Below the pieces are notes generated by a model. That model saw nothing but the letters and a program-made list of their open reading frames with translations. It searched no databases and was not told where the DNA came from. Of a stretch of 17,990 nt of DNA, positions 13,043 through 17,990 are shown piece after piece (the stretch's first letter is position 1; each line of letters starts with the position of its first letter). The DNA comes from CAYGWP01 sp964353455 (GTDB lineage: Bacteria; Planctomycetota; Phycisphaerae; FEN-1346). The stretch is taken from assembly GCA_964353455.1 (NCBI GenBank), contig CAYGWP010000539.1, positions 1 to 17,990 of the forward strand, in the 5' to 3' direction. The position numbers and the translations under genes are program-made.

Positions 13043-15487
13043 AGTATGAGCCGCGCGGCCGACGTTCTGGGCCTCATCGGTTGCGCGGATGGCCAGGCGG
13101 TGCGGCCCGGGCCCGAGTTTGCGGATCGTGAACCGGAACTCCTTCTGGCGGCCGTCAAACAGGCCGTCGGTCGGGGCTATCGTGTGCCAGTCGGTCGCCG
13201 AATCGACCGTGTAGGCTGCATCAACGAGGCGGCAGATAACGTCGCGCACCGTGAACCGCACTTCGACGTCGCCGCCGCCTGCACCTCTAGTCTGGAGTTT
13301 TTCGATCGCCGGCGGCGTGTTATCGACCAGCACAGGGTCGCTTATCTTCCACGTCTCCAGGGCCGTCTCGGCCGGGTTATCGGCCCGGTCGCTCGCCACC
13401 ACCTTCAGTTCATACCAGCCGTCGGCCACCGTGGCGGTGTCCCAGGCATACTGCGGCTGATTGAGGTCCTTCTCCAGGAGGATCCAGTTCGGCTCGCCCT
13501 GGCCGCGGACGTAGAGGTCGAATCGCAGCGAGTCGCCGTTCGGGTCCACCACCTGCCACTGGATCATGCGGATGGGCTGCGGACCCTCCGGAGGCGGAGG
13601 CTGCGGCGGAGACGCCGGCTGCGACGGGCTGCCCGGACCGGCCGGCCGCGACCGCGCCTTCATCTGCTGCCGGAACCGCTCAAGCGCCTGCGCGCGGGCC
13701 GCCGCCTCCGGACTCGGCACCTCGCCAACTGTCAGCACCTTCGGCGACTCGTTGACGCGCAGGTACGCCGCCTCGTATTGCTCGAGGACCGGCGTGGGCG
13801 AATCGTCGCGGCCTCGCATCGTCACTCGGAACTGGATGAACCGGGCCGCAGGGCTGCTGATCGACGCCGGCGACTTCGCAACCGCCTTCGACCACTCCGA
13901 CCACATCCCTTTATCGGGATCGCGGACGTTCCCCGTCCGCGTGGCGATGGCTATCTCAGTCCCGTCGGGCGTCTTGCCACGCCACTCCAGCGACCCCCAC
14001 CGCGCCGAGCCGCCCGCATCGAAAACCTGGCTCGTGTAGGCGCCTTCCTTGGCGGGGCCTTTCGAGAGCGAGTACAAGCGGCCCGGCCCGGCCGACCCGG
14101 CAAGCACCCGGCCGTCGCGGGTCGCAAGGAGCGACATCACCTGCTTCGGGTCCACGCTGGCGACGCACGCCTCTTCATCATCAGTCTGGCATCCGACTTC
14201 ATAAACGCGTGCGCTGCGGCCGGTGCCGACGATGAGGCGACCGCCCGCGACCGCAAGCGAGAGGACCATCGCGTCGCGACCCTCGAAGACCCGCGTGACG
14301 ATGCCGTCGGGCTCAATCCGGTACACCGCGGACCCCGCGCCGGCCGGTCCGCCGCCCGCCCTACGTACTGGCGGGGCGCCGGAGACAATAGGCGGCTGCA
14401 TGGACACCGAGAGTTTCTCGGCCATTGCGAGGGCAGCGCTCGGCTTGCCCGCCATATTGTCCGGCGAAGCCTTGGCGAAGCCGGAAGCCTCGGCGACAGC
14501 AGGCGGCTGCGCATCGGCCCGCCCGTAGTCTTGGCGGGCGCCGGAATCCTTCGTGGCCGGCGCCGGCGATGTGCTCGGAGGTCCATCTTGCAACTCGCCC
14601 TTCGGCGAGGGAGATGGGGGCGAGGGCGCTGCGGCAGGCGGCCCGGCGCTCGGCTGTGAGGGAATCTCGGCCCCGCCGCGACCGCCCGTCCCGCCCGACC
14701 CGGCGACGTACAGGTTCCCGGCGGCATCGATCGCGAGGGCCGTCACCTCGGCCTCATCGGCATCGTACAGGACGAAGACCTTCTTGCCGCTCAAGCGATA
14801 GACGATTCCCTTGCCGCTGGTGCCGGCGTACAGCGTCCCGTCGGCGGCGGCAGCAAGGCACAGGATGTGGTCGGACTCGGAACTGATGATGACCTCGCCC
14901 TTCTTATCGGGTGTGATGCGATAGACTTTGCCCTTGTCGCCGGTGGCGGCAGCCAGTGCGCCGTCCTTCAGGCACGCGAGGTCCCAGACGTACTTCACGT
15001 CGTCGGCCTCGAAGAAGACCTCGGTTTTCGGCTCGCCCGCCTTAGCCTCGGCGACGGCGGGGGCCTGCGGGGTGATGCGCCAGATGCGTCCCTTCGCGCC
15101 GCCCGAGCCGACGTAGAGGTCACCGTTCGGCGCGACCGCGCACGAGAAGAGGAACTTGTCGGGCAGCGTGGCGAAGAGATCGACCTTGCCGCCGCGCATG
15201 CGGTAGATGCGTCCCGCGCCGCCGGTGACGGCATAGACCGTGCCGTCGGGGGCCTCGGCCAGGCGGGCGACGTAATCGACGCCGTCGGTCGGAGCGAGGA
15301 GGCTCTCGACCGCGCGCCCCAGGCGGAGCGTGCCGAGGTTGGTCCAGACGATGCCCTCGGCGTGGCCCTGCGAGAATTCGGCCTCGTTGGTTTCCTCGAA
15401 GGTCTGGGTCTTGGCGAGCGAGAGCGCGGCCAGGGCCGCCAGGGCCAGGCCGGCGACGAGGCCGGAAAGAATCGAGCGGCTGTTCAT
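13025..15487 (-). CDS. Secreted seven-bladed beta-propeller protein with C-terminal Ig/FN3-like domains
   Basis: ATG 15487 is preceded by GGAG at six bases and opens a signal peptide (hydrophobic to about residue 25, then KTQTFEETNEAEF), giving 820 aa. The function is unknown; likely an exported scaffold or ligand-binding protein. Seven recurring motifs of the type DG-LYVGTGG-GRVYRI lie between about 80 and 475, for example DGTVYAVTGGAGRIYRM and DGRVLAGSAGPGRLYSL. This suggests a complete seven-bladed propeller. After it come a beta-rich domain (about 483-580), a charged and proline-rich linker (about 600-637), and two Ig/FN3-like segments (about 638-820) with WYELKVVASD and PHRLAIRATDEAQN. 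A roughly 120-residue low-complexity loop (about 264-387) interrupts blade 5 and is built from palindromic repeats. The gene begins 37 bp after the S55 gene ends, so they probably share an operon. Confidence 0.85.
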   Translation of the reverse strand: MNSRSILSGLVAGLALAALAALSLAKTQTFEETNEAEFSQGHAEGIVWTNLGTLRLGRAVESLLAPTDGVDYVARLAEAPDGTVYAVTGGAGRIYRMRGGKVDLFATLPDKFLFSCAVAPNGDLYVGSGGAKGRIWRITPQAPAVAEAKAGEPKTEVFFEADDVKYVWDLACLKDGALAAATGDKGKVYRITPDKKGEVIISSESDHILCLAAAADGTLYAGTSGKGIVYRLSGKKVFVLYDADEAEVTALAIDAAGNLYVAGSGGTGGRGGAEIPSQPSAGPPAAAPSPPSPSPKGELQDGPPSTSPAPATKDSGARQDYGRADAQPPAVAEASGFAKASPDNMAGKPSAALAMAEKLSVSMQPPIVSGAPPVRRAGGGPAGAGSAVYRIEPDGIVTRVFEGRDAMVLSLAVAGGRLIVGTGRSARVYEVGCQTDDEEACVASVDPKQVMSLLATRDGRVLAGSAGPGRLYSLSKGPAKEGAYTSQVFDAGGSARWGSLEWRGKTPDGTEIAIATRTGNVRDPDKGMWSEWSKAVAKSPASISSPAARFIQFRVTMRGRDDSPTPVLEQYEAAYLRVNESPKVLTVGEVPSPEAAARAQALERFRQQMKARSRPAGPGSPSQPASPPQPPPPEGPQPIRMIQWQVVDPNGDSLRFDLYVRGQGEPNWILLEKDLNQPQYAWDTATVADGWYELKVVASDRADNPAETALETWKISDPVLVDNTPPAIEKLQTRGAGGGDVEVRFTVRDVICRLVDAAYTVDSATDWHTIAPTDGLFDGRQKEFRFTIRKLGPGPHRLAIRATDEAQNVGRAAHTLTVEK
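14354..14380. repeat. Family B palindrome in the propeller gene, copy 1
   Basis: GCCCGCC, a CTACGTACT centre and GGCGGGGCGCC. On the coding strand it is read as GAPPVRRAGG, a different frame from copy 2 at 14516-14543. It lies at the C-terminal end of the blade 5 loop. Confidence 0.75.
14443..14508. repeat. Family C repeat in the propeller gene, long copy
   Basis: Read on the coding strand as AVAEASGFAKASPDNMAGKP, with GCCTTGGCGAAGCC and GCCTCGGCGAC motifs. Shorter related copies are at 15036-15065 and 16811-16847. Peptides of this FAKAS / AEAS type recur, from memory, in unrelated proteins of uncultivated bacteria, consistent with a mobile DNA repeat translated in frame. Confidence 0.7.
14516..14543. 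repeat. Family B palindrome in the propeller gene, copy 2
   Basis: GGCCCGCC, a CGTAGTCTT centre and GGCGGGCGCC. Read on the coding strand as GARQDYGRA, the same frame as in the radical SAM gene (ARQDGGRA). Confidence 0.75.
14591..14627. repeat. CTCGCC-TTCG-GGCGAG hairpin repeat in the propeller gene
   Basis: CTCGCC and GGCGAG arms (14594-14609) are followed by GAGATGGGGGCGAGGG. The style resembles the CCCTCTCCCC repeats at 6802-6902 but the sequence is not the same. Read on the coding strand as PSPPSPSPKGELQDG in the blade 5 loop. Confidence 0.5.
15036..15065. repeat. Family C repeat in the propeller gene, short copy
   Basis: CCCGCC, a TTAGCCTCGGCGAC centre and GGCGGG. Read on the coding strand as PAVAEAKAG in the loop after blade 2. 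It shares GCCTCGGCGACGGCGGG with the copy in the S55 gene. Confidence 0.7.
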
Positions 15488-15524
15488 TGATAACTCCACA
15501 TAATTACCTGGATGGATCATAACC

Positions 15525-17468
15525 CTACGGTTCGGGCGCGTGGCGATTGACGGTCACCTCGACTTCGCCCGACCCCTGAAGGACGTACGGCGTCGGCTGG
15601 CGTGTGATGCGCGGCTGGCGGACTCCGGAGACCTGGCGCCGGGCCGAGTCGGTCAGGACCGAGCGCATCGCCGGCGGAAGCCGGGGCAGTTCGTCGCGGC
15701 CGATCGCCAGGCCGTCGCCGGGCACGTCCAGCCGCACCACCAGTTGGTCGCGCCGCTCGTTCCGCCCCAGCAGCGCCAGCGGGCCGTCGATGTCGTCCGG
15801 CTGGAACCGCGCGGGGGCCTCCCGCATCTCCTGCCTCAGCGAATCGTCCGCCCCGCACAGACGCAGCCGGTACGTCCCCTCCGGGTAGTCGGCGGGAACC
15901 TGGACCTCGACCCGCGTCCACTTCGGCTCCGCCCGCCACGGACGGATATTCATATCAATAGGAACCGTTCCCCCGGGCCGCACGACGTTCCTGAGGAGCC
16001 GCACCTCGTGGATCTCGGCCATGCGCGAGACCGGCTCGATCGTCGCCTCGACATCGACCGATTCCACGTCGAGGTTCCGGAACGGGTTCTCCAGCGTCAT
16101 GCCCACGAGCGTCCGGACCTGGCCCTCGAAGTGCATGTCGCCGTCGGGGCTGACGGCCAGGTTCTCCCGGACGACGGCCGGCCGACCGACGGGCTTCACC
16201 GACACGCGGTAGGCGATGGTGTAGTCGCGCGGCAACTGGGCGTGCGCTTCAAGGCTGTTGGAGGCGGCCGTGGCCGCAAGCATCGGCGAGAGACGCCGGC
16301 TCCGGATCATCTCGAACCGGTACGTGCGAACGATCCCCGCGCTCGGGCCGGTCACCTTCACCGAGATCGGGACCGTCGCGGCCCGGTTCTTCGAGAGGCG
16401 CCCGAAGATGGCCGTCTGCTCGTCCCAAGTCAGGCGCCCCACTTCGGCCACCGGCGCGCCCATGCGGAACGAGTTCATCAGCGACGGAATGACCACGTGG
16501 CCGATGCCCGTCATCAGCGGGAAGTCGGCCTCGCCCTCGCCGAACAGCGCGTGGCCGAAACCGTACAGGCGGTCGCCCACGATCTCCGTGATCGTGCCCA
16601 TGCTGGCCATCTGCATGTCGCCGCGGAGCAGCGCCACCGCCAGCGGGGCGCCAGGTTCCAGCCGCGCTGCCGGGGCGGACTTGGCATCCGCCCCGCCGCC
16701 CATCATCGGCACCAGGCCGAGCGGGACAAGAGCCTCGCGCAGCCGCTCCATCGCCCGGCCCGACATGCCGCTGACCATGACCGGCGTCTGGATGGGCCGG
16801 AGGTCGAAGGCTTGGCGACCCGCCATAGCCTCGGCGACGGCGGGGGGAACATCGGGCAGGCCGAGCGCGGCCACGGGGACCGAGAACGCCTGGTCGCCCG
16901 GATCGGGCACTATCGACGGGTCCGGCAGCGCCTGATTGGCCGAAACACCCCGTAAATCAGCGATTAGAGGCCCTAATCCGGCCCCTGGCGGCATGGGGGG
17001 GGAGGAGGCGGCCATCCCCCCTTCCTGCCCGGCCAGAGGCCCCTGGCGGGCCGTCCAGGGCTTCTCGTCCGACACGGCCAGCATCTGCTCGATAGGCTGG
17101 ACACCGCCCAGCGGGGCCTTACCCCAGGGAAAAGCGTATGCCACGGCCCCGATGAGTCGGCCGTCGATGAAGACGGGGCTGCCGCTCATTCCGGCGACCA
17201 TGCCGGTCTCTTCGAGGCCCGCCCCGCTCGCTCGGATGATTATCAGGTCTCGCCGCGGCCCCACGTTCTTCAGGATCGCCATCACCCGCACCTGGAACTC
17301 CACGATGGTGGACCCCTCCAGGGTGGTCTTGCCGATGCCGGTCATCCCGGGCCGGAGTTCCGACAGGGGCATGTAGCGCTTCAGGTCCAGCGGTTGGCCT
17401 GCCGCGCCCGCAACTGAGCCGCAGACTATCGAAACAAGGACGGCGAGGAGAACAACGTATTTACGCAT
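15525..17468 (-). CDS. Exported SpoIVB-type peptidase S55 family protein
   Basis: ATG 17468, with AGGA nine bases upstream, opens a signal peptide (MRKYVVLLAVLVSIVCGSVAGAAG), giving 647 aa. Family S55 proteases include SpoIVB, which cleaves SpoIVFA during Bacillus sporulation. There is no reason to expect sporulation here. Seen: PLSELRPGMTGIGKTTLEG at about 35-52, a serine motif VAGMSGSPVF at 91-100 followed by GRLIGAVAYAFPWGK, and a histidine motif LYGFGHALFGEG with His306. The serine motif precedes the histidine motif, opposite to B. subtilis SpoIVB (His236 before Ser378). No PDZ domain is evident before the serine motif. A family C repeat encodes PAVAEAMAG at about 209-217. The C-terminal half (about 380-647) is beta-rich. 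The propeller gene follows 37 bp downstream, so the two probably act together in the envelope. Confidence 0.87.
   Translation of the reverse strand: MRKYVVLLAVLVSIVCGSVAGAAGQPLDLKRYMPLSELRPGMTGIGKTTLEGSTIVEFQVRVMAILKNVGPRRDLIIIRASGAGLEETGMVAGMSGSPVFIDGRLIGAVAYAFPWGKAPLGGVQPIEQMLAVSDEKPWTARQGPLAGQEGGMAASSPPMPPGAGLGPLIADLRGVSANQALPDPSIVPDPGDQAFSVPVAALGLPDVPPAVAEAMAGRQAFDLRPIQTPVMVSGMSGRAMERLREALVPLGLVPMMGGGADAKSAPAARLEPGAPLAVALLRGDMQMASMGTITEIVGDRLYGFGHALFGEGEADFPLMTGIGHVVIPSLMNSFRMGAPVAEVGRLTWDEQTAIFGRLSKNRAATVPISVKVTGPSAGIVRTYRFEMIRSRRLSPMLAATAASNSLEAHAQLPRDYTIAYRVSVKPVGRPAVVRENLAVSPDGDMHFEGQVRTLVGMTLENPFRNLDVESVDVEATIEPVSRMAEIHEVRLLRNVVRPGGTVPIDMNIRPWRAEPKWTRVEVQVPADYPEGTYRLRLCGADDSLRQEMREAPARFQPDDIDGPLALLGRNERRDQLVVRLDVPGDGLAIGRDELPRLPPAMRSVLTDSARRQVSGVRQPRITRQPTPYVLQGSGEVEVTVNRHAPEP
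16811..16847. repeat. Family C repeat inside the S55 gene
   Basis: CTTGGCGA, CCCGCC, ATAGCCTCGGCGAC and GGCGGG. Read on the coding strand as PPAVAEAMAGRQ between two conserved-looking blocks (SVPVAALGLPD and LRPIQTPVMVSG). Confidence 0.65.
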
Positions 17469-17539
17469 ATCGTAATATCCTAGAGCGGTTGCGCTTAAGT
17501 CCCTGCGCGGCCCGCGTGATGCCGGCAGGTTTCGCCGAT

Positions 17540-17569
17540 ATTGTAGCCACCCCGGCGCCCGAAAGTCCA
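17540..17569 (-). promoter_or_regulatory. Predicted promoter of the S55-propeller operon
   Basis: On the minus strand TGGACT (17569-17564), 18 bp, then TACAAT (17545-17540). The leader to the ATG at 17468 would be about 65 nt. The match is moderate. The gap 17469-17590 otherwise holds part of a family B palindrome. Confidence 0.4.
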
Positions 17570-17584
17570 GCGCACGAAATCAGC

Positions 17585-17609
17585 CCCGCCCTACGTACTG
17601 GCGGGCGCC
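17585..17609. repeat. Family B palindrome forming the end of the MGMT gene
   Basis: CCCGCC, a CTACGTACT centre and GGCGGGCGCC. On the MGMT coding strand it is read as APAST followed by the TAG stop, a third frame compared with the other copies. The repeat therefore supplies the C-terminus and stop codon. Confidence 0.75.
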
Positions 17610-17990
17610 TCCAGGTCGAGCAGTCGGCGCTTAAGGTCGAGGCCGCCGCCGAAACCGCCGAGGCCCCCGCCGCCGGCGACCACGCGGTGGCACGGGATGA
17701 CCAGCGGCACGGGGTTGTGGGCCATCGCCTGGCCGACCGCGCGGGCGGCGCGCGGGCTGCCGGCGCGGGCGGCAAGTTCGCCGTAGGTCGCGGTGCGGCC
17801 GTACGGAATCCGCCGCGCGGCCGCAAGCACCTTCCCGTGAAACGGGCGTACGCCCAGGTCGAGAGGCACGGTGAACTTGCGGCGGCGGCCGGAGAGGTAC
17901 TCCAGGATTTCTCGCTCGGCCGACTTCTCGAATCGCTCTGCGGCGGGGTCAGTAGTGCAGCACCGCTTTGCGCGGCGGGTCTCCTGACCC
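17591..17990 (-). CDS. ogt: Methylated-DNA-protein cysteine methyltransferase, N-terminus outside window
   Basis: This DNA repair protein removes alkyl groups from O6-alkylguanine by transfer to its own cysteine, a single-turnover reaction. Seen: a helix ERFEKSAEREILEYLSGRR, strand FTVPLDLGVRPF, the DNA-binding helix-turn-helix IPYGRTATYGELAARAGSPRAARAVG, the active-site PCHRV, and GGLGGFGGGLDLKRRLLDLE. The order and spacing match Ogt/MGMT. A GTG at 17869 could start a short form of 92 aa, but residues before it (17870 to about 17950) also match the family, so the true gene is longer and the frame is open to the window edge (132 residues visible). The upstream residues GQETRRAKRCC are encoded by a family A repeat. 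Both visible ends are thus repeat-derived. Symbol ogt is by family, not subfamily. Confidence 0.88.
   Translation of the reverse strand, partial: GQETRRAKRCCTTDPAAERFEKSAEREILEYLSGRRRKFTVPLDLGVRPFHGKVLAAARRIPYGRTATYGELAARAGSPRAARAVGQAMAHNPVPLVIPCHRVVAGGGGLGGFGGGLDLKRRLLDLEAPAST
17970..17990. repeat. Family A palindromic repeat cut by the window edge
   Basis: GCGCGGCGGGTCTCCTGACC matches the left arm and loop of family A, as at 8139 and 6925. It is cut by the window end. It lies in the open frame of the MGMT gene. Confidence 0.65.

Noticed and set aside
12947..14659. 570-aa plus-strand open frame opposite the propeller gene
   Set aside because: It is arginine- and histidine-rich without motifs. 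The minus strand has a signal peptide, ribosome site and seven propeller repeats.
15540..16955. 471-aa plus-strand open frame opposite the S55 gene
   Set aside because: It is a shadow frame rich in Arg, His and Asp. The opposite strand has the S55 motifs and a signal peptide.

Overview
This is a GC-rich bacterial chromosome segment with dense, mostly uninterrupted coding on both strands, third-position GC bias (so many long antisense shadow frames), frequent GTG/TTG starts backed by Shine-Dalgarno sequences, and several short palindromic repeat families. The gene mix and repeats suggest an uncultivated Planctomycetota (Phycisphaerae-like) or related PVC-group bacterium. The mix includes a SpoIVB-type S55 protein next to a secreted beta-propeller, thiL-tsaE, and a PIN gene with 51-residue partners. 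The taxonomic guess is an inference, because no rRNA or ribosomal protein gene is present.

Layout. 1-99 is the tail of an unidentified plus-strand gene. 119-2704 (minus) is a P2-like cation P-type ATPase. A divergent promoter region of about 300 bp separates it from a plus-strand series: ribokinase (3001-3924), TruD tRNA pseudouridine synthase (4060-5301), a secreted HtrA/DegQ protease (5370-6740), a divergent glycerate kinase-family protein (6991-8127), and a tightly overlapping trio of TIM-barrel isomerase/epimerase (8261-9085), ThiL (9085-10023) and TsaE (10020-10493). A lower-GC island on the minus strand (10497-11274) carries a PIN-domain protein followed by two tandem, about 69% identical 51-aa proteins that are too short for a usual ORF call. 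Further along the minus strand are a cobalamin-type radical SAM protein (11409-12941), a secreted seven-bladed beta-propeller protein (13025-15487), its upstream operon partner, an exported S55-family protein (15525-17468), and the C-terminal part of an O6-methylguanine-DNA methyltransferase (17591-17990).

How the genes relate. ThiL, TsaE, TruD and MGMT are housekeeping functions (thiamine diphosphate synthesis, t6A tRNA modification, tRNA pseudouridylation, DNA repair). Ribokinase, glycerate kinase-like and TIM-barrel proteins suggest sugar and sugar-acid catabolism. HtrA and the S55/propeller pair work outside the cytoplasmic membrane. The PIN/51-aa cassette looks like a horizontally acquired toxin-antitoxin-type module.

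The most unusual layer is the repeats. At least four small palindromic families are scattered here. Besides sitting between genes, copies appear inside reading frames of the radical SAM, propeller, S55 and MGMT genes. One family (B) is read in three different frames, once supplying the C-terminus and stop codon of MGMT. Several copies pile up in a 120-residue loop that splits blade 5 of the propeller. This resembles the in-gene palindromic elements known from Rickettsia and deserves a genome-wide look. No tRNA, rRNA, CRISPR array, insertion sequence or replication origin was seen.
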